Shown: positions 1-8,655 of the stretch, piece after piece
Layout: the number at the start of each line of letters is the position of its first letter
How positions within the stretch are numbered: position 1 is the first letter of the stretch
From: Sphingobacterium nematocida
GTDB lineage: Bacteria > Bacteroidota > Bacteroidia > Sphingobacteriales > Sphingobacteriaceae
Assembly: GCF_900168125.1 (NCBI RefSeq)
Contig: NZ_FUZF01000013.1
Span: 1-64,000, forward strand
Length of the DNA stretch: 64,000 bases
Direction of reading: 5' to 3'
Notes under the pieces: model-generated
Databases searched by the model: none
What the model was told of the DNA's origin: nothing
Seen by the model: the letters and a program-made list of their open reading frames with translations, nothing else
Program-made: the position numbers and the translations under genes

Positions 1-243
1 GACCTGTTGATTGTCGATGACTTCGGGCTGGTAAATCTAGACCAGCAACAAAGGTTGGATCTAATGGAAATAATTGAAGATAGGCACGCTAAGGCATCGA
101 CCATAATTGCTAGCCAGTTACCTGTTGCCAGTTGGTATGATGTAATCGGAGAAGATACAATTGCAGATGCCATACTCGATAGGCTAATTCATGGCTCATA
201 TCGAATTGAGCTAAAAGGCGAAAGTCTAAGAAAAAAGAAGTAA
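1..243 (+). CDS. istB: IS21-family helper ATPase IstB, C-terminal part
   Basis: The frame is open from the first base and ends at TAA 241-243. The 80 visible residues contain a Walker B-like stretch (LLIVDDFG) and the [16 protein letters not shown] sensor region followed by the [19 protein letters not shown] tail typical of IstB. IstB is the AAA+ helper that assembles on target DNA and stimulates the IS21 transposase IstA; istA would lie upstream, outside the window. The short basic end (LRKKK) is normal, so the visible part looks intact. Identification rests on family motifs remembered, not on a search. Downstream of the stop come the terminal repeats of the element. Confidence 0.85.
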   Translation, partial: DLLIVDDFGLVNLDQQQRLDLMEIIEDRHAKASTIIASQLPVASWYDVIGEDTIADAILDRLIHGSYRIELKGESLRKKK

Positions 244-320
244 TATTGTCAGGTCATCAGTTGGACTGTAGAAATCCTCGACAGAGGGGTCAGTATGTCC
301 AGCGGAGGGGTCAACATCAC
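1..320 (+). mobile_element. IS21-family insertion sequence, 3' end
   Basis: The element comprises the istB 3' end plus about 75 bases of non-coding end sequence. Two similar direct motifs containing AGGGGTCA lie at about 276-288 and 305-318, as expected for the multiple terminal repeats of IS21 elements. Immediately beyond, an unrelated open frame continues into the nuclease-like fragment, so the right boundary is near 315-320. The left end and any target duplication are outside the window. Confidence 0.7.
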
Positions 321-694
321 CATTATATCCAAAAGATATCAAGCATGATCTTTATGATGAAATGATGAAGCGTAAAATGGATAAAAGCACGCGTCAGGGT
401 CTATACGACTTTTTAACATATTATGTGAATTTTGATAACCAACACATTTTGAGTATCTTTGAGCAAGAGATTAAAGAACAATTAGGAAGGAGCGACATTA
501 TGGGCACTCGAGAATATTTATTGGACAAGGCCAAAAAAGAAGGACTAGACAAGGGAATTCAGACTGGAATGGAAAAGGGAAAAATTCAAGGCAAAATCGA
601 AATGCTTAAAGAATTAGGTTATTCGATCGTGGAAGTCTGCAAAAAACTTAGCTTGACTGAAGAGCAGGTTAAACCATATTATACAGGAGCATAA
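321..694 (+). pseudogene. Rpn/PDDEXK-family transposase-like nuclease, 3' fragment cut by IS21
   Basis: From the IS21 end the frame reads LYPKDIKHDLYDEMMKRKMD and on to a stop at 692-694, although the first ATG is only at 362. The C-terminus has the lysine/glutamate-rich stretch (DKGIQTGMEKGKIQGKIEM) and a helical tail typical of the recombination-promoting nuclease (Rpn, PDDEXK_2) family. The catalytic N-terminal domain is absent, which I attribute to the IS insertion. A product from ATG 362 (110 residues) could be made, but it would lack the nuclease core. Family assignment is by the charged tail only, hence moderate confidence. Confidence 0.55.
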
Positions 695-723
695 TTAGCA
701 TTTTCATAACAAACATTATATTG

Positions 724-759
724 AAAAAGCGTTTAGAATTTAAGTCTAAGCGCTTTTTT
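724..759 (+). terminator. Rho-independent terminator after the nuclease fragment
   Basis: Stem AAAAAGCGTTTAGA (724-737) pairs with TCTAAGCGCTTTTT (745-758) across a 7-base loop, with one G-U pair, and ends in a T run. It sits 30 bases after the stop at 694. Confidence 0.75.
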
Positions 760-815
760 ATGTTTTAGTCTTGTGTGCTTTCGGTTTCCATTACCTGCTG
801 TCCTCCTCGGGAAGC

Positions 816-956
816 GCCAAGGCTATAATAGGACGCTCGCAGTCGCTCAGGATTCCTCCTTACTTTTTATCCTCTTTTGGTTTTCTTCTGGTGTTGGCTA
901 GCGAATACGTGCTTTTAATAGTTAGACACGAGCGAGGACGCTCGCGCGAGCAGGGG
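816..956. repeat. Dispersed ~140-bp repeat, copy A
   Basis: Nearly identical to 1841-1984, from GCCAAGGCTATAATA to the GC-rich CGCTCGCGCGAG end. Read on the minus strand its outer edge encodes ERPIIALALP, matching the last residues (ERPIIGLVPPAEEK) of the gene at 2518-3057. It therefore looks like a sequence that carries, or was captured from, the 3' end of such a gene. Copy A abuts the 3' end of the ORF6N gene. The plus-strand open frame across it (771-965) is not a gene. Confidence 0.8.
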
Positions 957-969
957 GAAATCTAAATAG

Positions 970-1518
970 CTAAAGCTTGTCTTTTAGTTCGTATCCAATC
1001 GGTTTTCTCTCTGTTACGGGCTGTTGCTTTTTGTCTACCATTTCGTCGAGGTACTGAAATACAACCTCTAAGTTTTTGTCCTGATTATCGAGTTTCTTTT
1101 TTATTTGTTCAATTTCTAATCGTAATTCAGAATAAGAATGGAGGCTTCTTCGCAGTTGTACAAATATCTCGATAAGCTTAATGCTCATTTTTGTCGCCAG
1201 CTCGCTCTTCAATACATTTGACAGCATTAGTACGCCATGCTCGCCGAATGCGTATGGCAATGAGCCTCCTAAGTGTTGTCGTGAAGGTATCGCATTTTGC
1301 GAGACCATGATATCGACTTCTTGTTCGGTAAGCTGAAACATAAAATGTTCGGGAAATTTTTCGATATTTCTACGGACTTGTTCTCTAAGTCGAAAGGGTT
1401 TTACACCATACAGGTCTGCCAAATCTCTATCCAGCATAATATTTTCATGTCGTAAAGAATAGATTTTACCGAATAATATCCCATCAGGGACTATAACCTC
1501 TTGAATAGATTTTGACAT
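970..1518 (-). CDS. ORF6N domain-containing DNA-binding protein
   Basis: The protein has 182 residues. The N-terminal half (about residues 8-100) has the ORF6N pattern: GKIYSLRHENIMLDRDLADLYGV, then REQVRRNIEKFPEHFMFQLT and the GGSLPYAFGEHGVLMLSNVL segment. The rest (about 115-165) is a predicted coiled coil (RLEIEQIKKKLDNQDKNLEVV). ORF6N is a phage- and plasmid-associated putative DNA-binding domain, common as stand-alone genes in Bacteroidota; the exact role is unknown. The start at 1518 gives the usual N-terminus. The stop lies about 13 bases from repeat copy A, so the very end of the gene may have been altered by it. Confidence 0.8.
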   Translation of the reverse strand: MSKSIQEVIVPDGILFGKIYSLRHENIMLDRDLADLYGVKPFRLREQVRRNIEKFPEHFMFQLTEQEVDIMVSQNAIPSRQHLGGSLPYAFGEHGVLMLSNVLKSELATKMSIKLIEIFVQLRRSLHSYSELRLEIEQIKKKLDNQDKNLEVVFQYLDEMVDKKQQPVTERKPIGYELKDKL

Positions 1519-1840
1519 AATTTCCGATTGGTATCTTAGTTTATCTAAGGTCTCGCAAAATGCGATACCTTAAAGTTTCATTTATTGGTTCTAAAAATAG
1601 AAAGTGCCTTCTGATGTTCTTGTGTGAATCAGATGGTTGGATTTTATAACATAAAGATAATAAGTATATTATATATTGTCAATTATATCCAGTGTTATAG
1701 ATGGTTAATCAAAATAATTCCTTAATTCTATGCTACAGGTAAATATAATACCACTCTCATGACACGATTAAAGAAAGATTAACATGGCTATTTGAATATT
1801 CGATGATTTCTATTTTCCTTTCTTCTCGTCCGCTGGAGGT
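1519..1840. other. AT-rich intergenic region between ORF6N and repeat copy B
   Basis: No credible ORF or RNA gene seen. The stretch is AT-rich and carries the divergent upstream side of the ORF6N gene. Near 1548-1570 it contains TCTCGCAAAATGCGATACC, related to the TTTTGCGAGACC inside the ORF6N coding region at about 1293-1304. Confidence 0.5.
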
Positions 1841-1984
1841 GCCAAGGCTATAATAGGGCGCTCGCAGTCGCTCAGGATTCCTCCTTACTTTTTAGGCTCT
1901 TTTGGTTTTCTTCTGGAGTTGGCTAGCGAAGATACGTACTTTTAATAGTTAGCACACGAGCGAGGACGCTCGCGCGAGAAGGGG
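1841..1984. repeat. Dispersed ~140-bp repeat, copy B
   Basis: Second copy of 816-956, differing by a few substitutions and short indels. The outer edge on the minus strand encodes ERPIIALAPPADE, closer still to the C-terminus of the gene at 2518-3057. Its other edge is fused to a DUF1016 reading frame, supplying the last residues and stop codon. Confidence 0.8.
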
Positions 1985-2337
1985 TAGAATTCCATTTCTT
2001 CAATGTTTTTACATCTTGAAAAAATCAGTAGATTGTTTGTCCAGCTAATTTCTCTCACCAGTGGTGAGAGTTCTGGAAACTTTTCGTAAGTCTCGTAAAA
2101 TTGCTTCATTCTCCAGATATTCTTATCGGAGAAACCTTTTATTTCTGGCTCGTTTGTCTGTATGAAATTGGCCAATTCTGCTACTACAGAGTCCCCCCAT
2201 TCAGATTGTTCAATTTTTCTGTATATATACTCTCCGATATTCCAATAGAGATTTATTAGTTCTGCATTCACGGCTTTTATAGCCTTGGTCCGTGATTGCT
2301 TGATTAATTGAATAATATCTGTAAAGCGATTGTCCAT
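1942..2337 (-). pseudogene. DUF1016/YhcG-type protein, truncated by repeat copy B
   Basis: The first 118 residues follow the DUF1016 N-terminal domain (YhcG family): ISRTKAIKAVN-type start, LYWNIGEYIYRKI, then GFSDKNIWRMKQFYETY and LVREISWTNNLLIFSR. Normal members run on into a PD-(D/E)XK nuclease domain of some 200 further residues. Here the frame enters repeat copy B right after the EMEFY codons at about 1985 and ends with a repeat-encoded tail (PFSRERPRSCANY). The nuclease domain is therefore missing. Whether the stub is expressed is unknown. Confidence 0.8.
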
Positions 2338-2517
2338 TGTTATTTCTATGTCTTTTTTCCTTGCTTAACTAAGTTTATTTCTTGCTTAACTAAATGGTTA
2401 TCATGTTTTGTTTTTATAACTTATTGATTTTAAGTTTGTTGATTTGTTTGTTCAACCTTGCTTAGCGATACTTAATTCTTGCTAAAGCGTTAAAAAATTT
2501 TAGACTTCTATTTTTTC

Positions 2518-3057
2518 TTATTTCTCTTCCGCAGGTGGCACTAAACCTATAATAGGACGCTCGCCGTTGCCGTAGAAATATTCGAAAAGTTGGCTGGGGA
2601 GAATTCCTGATATTTTTGCTAGGGCGTAAACTTGAAATGGATAAAAGTCTGTATCATCGGTGTTGTTCCTAACACGACTTATCCTGCTACCACTGGAGCC
2701 AATAGCTGATGCTATTTCCCCATCATTTAGGCAGATGCCAGAAACAAAAATGGCAAACTTACTTGACAGTTTAGTTGATGGAGTAATTCCAGGATACACA
2801 TAATCATCAAATAGACTTTCACAAACTTGATCGATATCTCCGTCAATATTCTTTAATGTAACATAGAACATTTTCCCAGCAAAGTTATCTCCGCCGTATT
2901 CCACAATTAGGTCTTGTATTTCAGATTTCTTATCTTCCTTGTCAGCTCTCGATAAATCACTGTCTTTGATTTTTTTATAAAGATATTCTCTAAATCGTTT
3001 TAATTTAAAATCCTTATAATCAGTGCTTTCTGTTTCTTTGTGAATATTTGTATTCAT
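2518..3057 (-). CDS. Hypothetical protein, 179 aa, possible helix-turn-helix
   Basis: I do not recognise this family with certainty. The N-terminal 60 residues are highly charged and helical. Residues about 105-165 contain a pattern (LNDGEIASAIGSSGSRISRVRN) resembling a helix-turn-helix, followed by FQVYALAKISGILPSQLFEYFYG. The C-terminal ERPIIGLVPPAEEK recurs, degraded, at the edges of the two dispersed repeats 600 and 1600 bases away. That suggests the repeats descend from the 3' part of similar genes. It may be a regulator of the downstream hairpin RNA or of a lost element; that is speculation. Confidence 0.55.
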   Translation of the reverse strand: MNTNIHKETESTDYKDFKLKRFREYLYKKIKDSDLSRADKEDKKSEIQDLIVEYGGDNFAGKMFYVTLKNIDGDIDQVCESLFDDYVYPGITPSTKLSSKFAIFVSGICLNDGEIASAIGSSGSRISRVRNNTDDTDFYPFQVYALAKISGILPSQLFEYFYGNGERPIIGLVPPAEEK

Positions 3058-3173
3058 AAATGATTTTAATTAACTATATTTGTTGAGTAATCAGTTCGCT
3101 GATTGGAGTCTCGACAAAAAAAACTAGCAATTTTAATGACGCGAGACCACTAGGAGTTTTATCCCTACTTTGC

Positions 3174-3181
3174 TATCTTTG
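3174..3181 (+). promoter_or_regulatory. Candidate -7 promoter box (TATCTTTG)
   Basis: Matches the Bacteroidota -7 consensus TAnnTTTG exactly. No clear TTTG -33 box is seen at the usual distance. It lies about 10 bases before the hairpin RNA candidate. Confidence 0.35.
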
Positions 3182-3185
3182 CGAT

Positions 3186-3271
3186 GTGCGGGATAGGCTC
3201 CTGCTGGATGTCACGTCACGGTCTTTGCTAGTACCATTTTGTTGACTGAAAGCAGGAGCCTATCCTTTTTT
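3186..3271 (+). ncRNA. Candidate small RNA ending in a perfect 15-bp hairpin
   Basis: GGATAGGCTCCTGCT (3191-3205) is a perfect inverted repeat of AGCAGGAGCCTATCC (3251-3265) and is followed by six Ts. A -7-like box ends at 3181, so transcription could begin just before the stem and stop at the T run, giving an RNA of about 85 nt. It would consist almost wholly of one long stem with a 45-base internal region. There is no coding gene immediately upstream on this strand that would need the structure as a terminator. Alternatives are a terminator for an unseen transcript or the end of a decayed mobile element. Confidence 0.45.
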
Positions 3272-3873
3272 AATGATCCTAGCTTTCTTCACGAGACTCT
3301 TTAAAATGTGTTACCAATTTTATAGACAACATGAAACAAAGAGAATCATTCACCAACAACAGTGTACAGCATTCGGCCCAAGGTCGAGACTGCTACCCAG
3401 CGCTAATCGTACTGATAAAGAACAAATGCTGTCCGCCGGAATAGAGCTTCCAAAACATTAAAAACCAACAAAGGGGTGCATAGACCTAGGTCTATCGCAT
3501 AGTACATATTAAGGGCCTTGAAGGTCAATAATCAGTACGACTTTTATTGGTTTTTCCGACTTGTACAGATACGAATCCGACACAAGGCAGACGTGTTTTC
3601 CACACCTTTGGACTTAAGCAACCTAAAAGTAGGAAAATATAAATGCACTTGCAAGGATATGAATCAGAATCATATAGATTTTCTATAAAAAATAGGTCGG
3701 TTTTTATTCTTGTGCAGATGGGGAGTCACCAATTAATGAACCCATATGAGATACCGAATAGTCCTCGTCTGCCTTTCAATTTTATTTTTTAACCGTGTGG
3801 CCTGATCAAGGATTGGGTACGGTAGGATATTGATCGATTCCACCATCATTGGGTCACACCTAATGAACCAAAA
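3272..3873. other. 600-bp region without a convincing gene
   Basis: Holds a perfect 16-bp palindrome, ATAGACCTAGGTCTAT, at 3480-3495 and a small ATG-initiated frame of 37 codons at 3331-3444 with three cysteines near its end, for which there is no supporting evidence. The last 150 bases form the leader of the SusC gene; no good promoter match was identified. Confidence 0.4.
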
Positions 3874-6800
3874 ATGAAACATTTTTTTTGGGGTGGTAAT
3901 ATATTGCCTTATCGGCGAGACAGTGACTGCTCAATAATTGAAAAAAAGGAATTACCATGTAGGCGTGCTTTAAGTCTCCTATATGTGTTTAGATACCTCC
4001 ACTTCGGTCGGCATGACGCAACAAAAGTAGGAGGAGTGCTTTTAATAATATTCTGTGTGTTGTTTAGTCAGTCTGTATTTATACAGGCGGTCGCTCAGGA
4101 GCAGTCGAGGTTGGTACTTGTTGGGGAAGTGCGCTCGGCTGCCGATGGGCAGGCTATCGAGGGGGCATCTATCACTTTCGATAAGAAACATACGAGTACG
4201 GACAAGGCGGGAAGATTTACGATCAGTGTAGACAAGCCTACAGGAGTATTAATTATAAAACATATCGGATATAAGGAGCAACGGCTTGCCTATGAAAATA
4301 CGTCTACATTTATAAAAGTACAATTACAGCCGAATGAGAATAATATAGAAGAGGTTGAGGTGGTATCCACGGGGTATCAGACAATACCGAAAGAAAGAGC
4401 TACGGGAAGTTTTTATAGCGTGGATCATAAACAGCTTGATAGTCGTGCATCGACCAATATCATCAACAAGTTAAATGGAATCGCTAGTGGACTGGTATTT
4501 AACAAGCAAGGTATCACAGGTCAGGACGAATTGCAGATACGTGGACGTAGTACCTTATTCGCTAATGAACAACCACTGGTGGTCGTTGATAACTTTCCTT
4601 TTGAAGGTAGTCTTAGTCAGATCAATCCTAACGATATTGCCGATATAGTGCTGTTGAAAGACGCCGCTGCAGCATCAATATGGGGCGTAAGGGCAGGTAA
4701 CGGGGTGATTGTGATTACGACCAAGAAAGGAAGTAAATCGGATAAGCTTAATATCAGTTTTAACGCTAATAATTCCATAAGTGCTAAGCCTAATTTATTG
4801 TACAACCCCAACTTTATCTCTGCAAAAGATTTTATCGAATTTGAACGATTTTTGTTTGACAAGAATTATTATCAGGCTGATTTAATATCCAAAAGTAAAG
4901 CTCCTCTATCGCCTGTGGTGCAGCTGCTGTATGCACGCCGGGATAACAAAATTACAGATGAAGAGTTGAGAGATAGATTGGCTGCGTACCAAAACTACGA
5001 TGTGCGTAGTGAAATAGGGCATCATTTGTACCGGCCTGCGCACAACCAGCAGTATGCCGTTCAGTTTTCAGGAGGAGCGACGAATTACAGATACCTCTTT
5101 TCAACAGGTTATGATCGCAATGATCTCCCTACAATCCGGGATTATAATGATAGGCTCACGCTTCGGTCCAGTAATCAATTTGACCTTTCGCAAGCACTTC
5201 AGATTGGGGTAGATTTTAATTTTGCTAAAACGGGAACCGCATTTAACAAAGGCGGTATTAATTTAAATACGGGAAATGGAAGGGGTATTTATCCTTATCT
5301 CCGATTGGCTGATGAGTATGGTAATCCCCTACAGATGGTCAAGGATTATCAACAGTCCTTTATTGATGATGCTACCAAAAATGGCTTCCTGGACTGGACT
5401 TATACCCCGCTGCGTGATATCGGTCTACATAGCGAATTGACCCGAGGACGGGATATCCGTATCGAACCCAGTATAAATTATCGTTTATTTGAGGGGTTAG
5501 AAATACAGGGTAAATATCTCTATCAGGATTTCAGGTCAGATCGCAATGAATTGGCTTCCCAAGACAGTTATTATACACGGGATCTGATCAATCGGTATGC
5601 CACAGTGAATACTGCGGGAGTAGTCACTAAACCGGATAATATTCCGGTGGGCAGTATTCTGGATGAGACCTATAGCGGATTTGTCTCACACAATCTTCGT
5701 GGACAGCTTCGCTTTTCGCGTACGATAGCTTCAGTCCATCAGATCGATGCCATTGCAGGTGCCGAACAGAAAATGCTTTCTAGAAATTCATCATCTCTAC
5801 GAACTTATGGGTACAATGAGGATAACGGTTCGAGTAAACTGCTGGAATCTCCGCTTAAGAACTATGTCCTTTATCCTTCAGGAATGGGAGCACCCATACC
5901 CAGTATGCGTTCACTAGGAGGGGGCGAGGATAGGTTTAGGTCTTACTTCAGCAACATTTCTTACAGCTACGGTAATTATACTGTATCGGCAAGTGGTCGT
6001 ATAGATCAGTCTAACTTTTTTGGCGTCAATGCCAATCAGAAATCAGTGCCTTTATGGTCATCGGGTTTTAAGTGGCGTGCCTCCAATGAGTCATTTTATT
6101 CTATACAATGGCTTCCAGAGCTTTCACTTCGGGCCACCTATGGCTATAATGGTAATTTAGACCGTTCATTGACAGGAGTGACCATTTTACGCTTTAATGC
6201 TGCACCTGCACCTATTTCTGGCTTGTCCTATGCCGATATCAATACGTTGGGCAACCCGGATCTCCGTTGGGAACGGATAGCAATGCTGAATCTGGGGCTC
6301 GACTTCGGGACGAAAGGCGGTTTGCTGCGGGGTAGCGTAGAGTATTTTAAGAAGAATGGAAAGGATATGATCGGTGATGCGCCAATGCCTCCGAGCTCGG
6401 GTGTGCAGAATTTTCGGGGCAACTATGCCGAGATAAGTGGACAGGGGCTGGATTTTGTATTAAAGCTTAACAAAAGCTTTGCGAAAGAGTTCCGATGGCA
6501 GTCGTCACTCCAATGGAGCTGGGCGACCGATAAAGTTAAAAAATACGAGACTTCTTTTGCGCCCGCACTCTATTTTGGAGCCAGTGGAAATACTTTTGAT
6601 AAATATCCTATTGAAGGCTATCCTTTATACGCTGTATTCAGTATGCCATGGGCAGGTCTTGATCCTGCCAATGGTAATCCTAGAGGATACATTGGGGAGG
6701 TCGTGAGCGATGACTATGTAGCCTTGAATACGCCTGCATTGGAGGATATCCGGTACCATGGCCCAGCTAAGCCCGTTTATTTTGGGAATCTATTCAACGA

Positions 6801-7272
6801 ATTATCTTATAAAGGATTTTATGCCTCGTTCAATATAGTGTATAAGCTGGGCTACTATTTCCGTCGTGGATCCATCAATTACAATTCACTTATCAACAAT
6901 TGGTCTGGGCATCGGGATTTTGCGATCAGATGGGAGCAACCCGGTGATGAGTTGAGAACAAATGTCCCATCTATGCTGTACCCCAATAATACCAATAGAG
7001 ATACTTTTTACCAGCGTGCCTCTGTATTGGTAGAGAAAGGCGACCATGTCCGCTTGCAATACATCAATTTGGGCTATGAGTTCAGGCCTAAGACAGGAAG
7101 CGATGTCCCATTCAATAGCCTTAGATTGTATACACAGCTGGATAATCTGGGTATACTCTGGAAAGCCAACAAACAGGGACTTGATCCCGATTTTCAAGCG
7201 TATGCTGGTGCCGCTGCGGTCAGTATACCTACTCCATTTGTATTCACCCTTGGTTTAAAAATAAATTATTGA
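3874..7272 (+). CDS. SusC/RagA-type TonB-linked outer-membrane protein (locus 1)
   Basis: The protein has 1132 residues. An unusually long N-terminal segment precedes a hydrophobic signal core (GGVLLIIFCVLF, about residues 53-64). There follow a carboxypeptidase-regulatory-like domain (about 80-160), a TonB-dependent plug (about 165-285, with IRGRSTLFANEQPLVVVDNFP and DAAAASIWGVRAGNGVIVITTKKG) and the beta-barrel to the C-terminal FTLGLKINY. There is no STN domain and no sigma/FecR pair beside it, so it is probably not under that kind of control. The barrel should import a substrate captured by the SusD partner, whose ATG begins 3 bases after this stop. No other in-frame ATG lies near the signal core, so the long start is kept. 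Confidence 0.9.
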   Translation: MKHFFWGGNILPYRRDSDCSIIEKKELPCRRALSLLYVFRYLHFGRHDATKVGGVLLIIFCVLFSQSVFIQAVAQEQSRLVLVGEVRSAADGQAIEGASITFDKKHTSTDKAGRFTISVDKPTGVLIIKHIGYKEQRLAYENTSTFIKVQLQPNENNIEEVEVVSTGYQTIPKERATGSFYSVDHKQLDSRASTNIINKLNGIASGLVFNKQGITGQDELQIRGRSTLFANEQPLVVVDNFPFEGSLSQINPNDIADIVLLKDAAAASIWGVRAGNGVIVITTKKGSKSDKLNISFNANNSISAKPNLLYNPNFISAKDFIEFERFLFDKNYYQADLISKSKAPLSPVVQLLYARRDNKITDEELRDRLAAYQNYDVRSEIGHHLYRPAHNQQYAVQFSGGATNYRYLFSTGYDRNDLPTIRDYNDRLTLRSSNQFDLSQALQIGVDFNFAKTGTAFNKGGINLNTGNGRGIYPYLRLADEYGNPLQMVKDYQQSFIDDATKNGFLDWTYTPLRDIGLHSELTRGRDIRIEPSINYRLFEGLEIQGKYLYQDFRSDRNELASQDSYYTRDLINRYATVNTAGVVTKPDNIPVGSILDETYSGFVSHNLRGQLRFSRTIASVHQIDAIAGAEQKMLSRNSSSLRTYGYNEDNGSSKLLESPLKNYVLYPSGMGAPIPSMRSLGGGEDRFRSYFSNISYSYGNYTVSASGRIDQSNFFGVNANQKSVPLWSSGFKWRASNESFYSIQWLPELSLRATYGYNGNLDRSLTGVTILRFNAAPAPISGLSYADINTLGNPDLRWERIAMLNLGLDFGTKGGLLRGSVEYFKKNGKDMIGDAPMPPSSGVQNFRGNYAEISGQGLDFVLKLNKSFAKEFRWQSSLQWSWATDKVKKYETSFAPALYFGASGNTFDKYPIEGYPLYAVFSMPWAGLDPANGNPRGYIGEVVSDDYVALNTPALEDIRYHGPAKPVYFGNLFNELSYKGFYASFNIVYKLGYYFRRGSINYNSLINNWSGHRDFAIRWEQPGDELRTNVPSMLYPNNTNRDTFYQRASVLVEKGDHVRLQYINLGYEFRPKTGSDVPFNSLRLYTQLDNLGILWKANKQGLDPDFQAYAGAAAVSIPTPFVFTLGLKINY

Positions 7273-7274
7273 TT

Positions 7275-8633
7275 ATGAATGTTCTAAAATATGGCGCATG
7301 CCTATTGCTATGGCTCATTACTTCTTGTCAGAATGAATGGCTAGATGTCAAACCTGTACAGTCTATGGTAATACCCAAGACGATAGCTGATTATGAAGCT
7401 GTTTTGGATAATGTTAGCCTTATGAATAGCGATTTTCCAGGAATGGGAGAGATTGCTGCTAATGATTTTCAGGTTGCAGATGCGATCTTTTCGCGATTGA
7501 CCGAAAATGAACGTATCGCTTACCTGTGGTCGTTCAATCCTGCTTACACGTCAAATATGCTCTCCGAATGGAATTATGCATATGCCAGAATTCTTCGTGC
7601 AAATATAGTATTGGACGGTTTGGAGAAGATGAAAGGGGAATCGAATGCTACACAAAGGAAAGAATTAAAAGGCAGTGCATTATTCTTTCGTGCATTTAAC
7701 TATTTCCAGCTAGCGCAGACATTTGCAAGTCCCTATGCAGCATCTGTCACAGACAAAGAATTGGGGTTGCCGCTTAGGTTGACTGCTAACGTCAATGAAA
7801 ATGTAGGCAGGTCCAGTCTTAAGGGATTGTATGCGCAAATTTTAGATGACCTGACGGAAGCGAAGGATTTATTGCCCATGCATGTTATTTCTAAAACAAG
7901 ACCGTCAAAATCCGCTGCTTACGCTTTGCTCTCACGTCTTTATTTTTCAATGAGTGATTATGACAATGCATTGATCTATGCAGATTCCTGCCTTTTAGAA
8001 CACAACAGTCTGATGGATTTTAATGGTGATGGTGATATCAATCCCCAATTGACAAATCCAATCAAACAGATGAATCGAGAAACTTTATTCTTGGCAAGAA
8101 TAGGTAATTACTCGGCATTTTCCCCAGCAACACTAATTGTTGATGAGTACTTGTACAAGCTATATGTCCCTCATGATCTGCGAAAAAAGGTGTTTTTTAG
8201 AGAAGATGGAACGTTGGTGAGGTATAAAGGAAGTTATGACGGTACACGCCTTTTGTTCTGTGGCCTATCTACGAGTGAAATACTGCTAAATAGAGCTGAA
8301 TGCTATGCTAGAAAGGGATTGGTGGATAGTGCATTGGAAGATCTCAATGCGTTATTGAAGATGCGTATCGATAAGAACCACTTCCTTCCGATTTCAATTA
8401 CAGATAAGGATATCCTTCTAAAGGAAATTTTGCTAGAGCGAAGAAAGGAACTTTGTTTTCGGGGATTAAGATGGTCAGACCTTAGGAGATTGAATCAAGA
8501 TTACAAAACGGAAACCGTACTAACAAGAGAGCTCGCTGGAACGCATTATGAATTATTACCTGGCTCTGCCCGTTACACCTTTGCTATCCCTAATCAGGAA
8601 GTGTTATTGACTGGAATTGAACAGAATAATTAA
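7275..8633 (+). CDS. SusD/RagB-type nutrient-binding lipoprotein (locus 1)
   Basis: From ATG 7275 the product has 452 residues; an in-frame TTG 6 bases earlier is less likely. The N-terminus is a lipoprotein signal (LLLWLITSC) followed by NEWLDVKP. The SusD pattern is seen: RADNIVLDGL-like helices, GSALFFRAFNYFQLAQTFA, and the C-terminal ILLERRKELCFRGLRWSDLRRLN. It sits on the outer surface as the lid of the SusC transporter and binds substrate. Together with the preceding SusC and following thioredoxin gene it forms one operon with 2- and 22-base gaps. Confidence 0.9.
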   Translation: MNVLKYGACLLLWLITSCQNEWLDVKPVQSMVIPKTIADYEAVLDNVSLMNSDFPGMGEIAANDFQVADAIFSRLTENERIAYLWSFNPAYTSNMLSEWNYAYARILRANIVLDGLEKMKGESNATQRKELKGSALFFRAFNYFQLAQTFASPYAASVTDKELGLPLRLTANVNENVGRSSLKGLYAQILDDLTEAKDLLPMHVISKTRPSKSAAYALLSRLYFSMSDYDNALIYADSCLLEHNSLMDFNGDGDINPQLTNPIKQMNRETLFLARIGNYSAFSPATLIVDEYLYKLYVPHDLRKKVFFREDGTLVRYKGSYDGTRLLFCGLSTSEILLNRAECYARKGLVDSALEDLNALLKMRIDKNHFLPISITDKDILLKEILLERRKELCFRGLRWSDLRRLNQDYKTETVLTRELAGTHYELLPGSARYTFAIPNQEVLLTGIEQNN

Positions 8634-8655
8634 TACTAAAAATAAAATAAAAGAA

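Noticed and set aside
771..965. Plus-strand open frame of 64 codons
   Set aside because: It lies wholly in repeat copy A; the second copy does not keep the frame, and the minus-strand edge already explains the sequence.
3186..3271. Retron-type msr/msd RNA
   Set aside because: A stem flanking a variable middle is suggestive, but there is no reverse transcriptase gene near.
3273..3461. Possible 62-residue gene after the hairpin RNA
   Set aside because: No leader, no recognisable composition and no domain; it begins at the T run of the hairpin.
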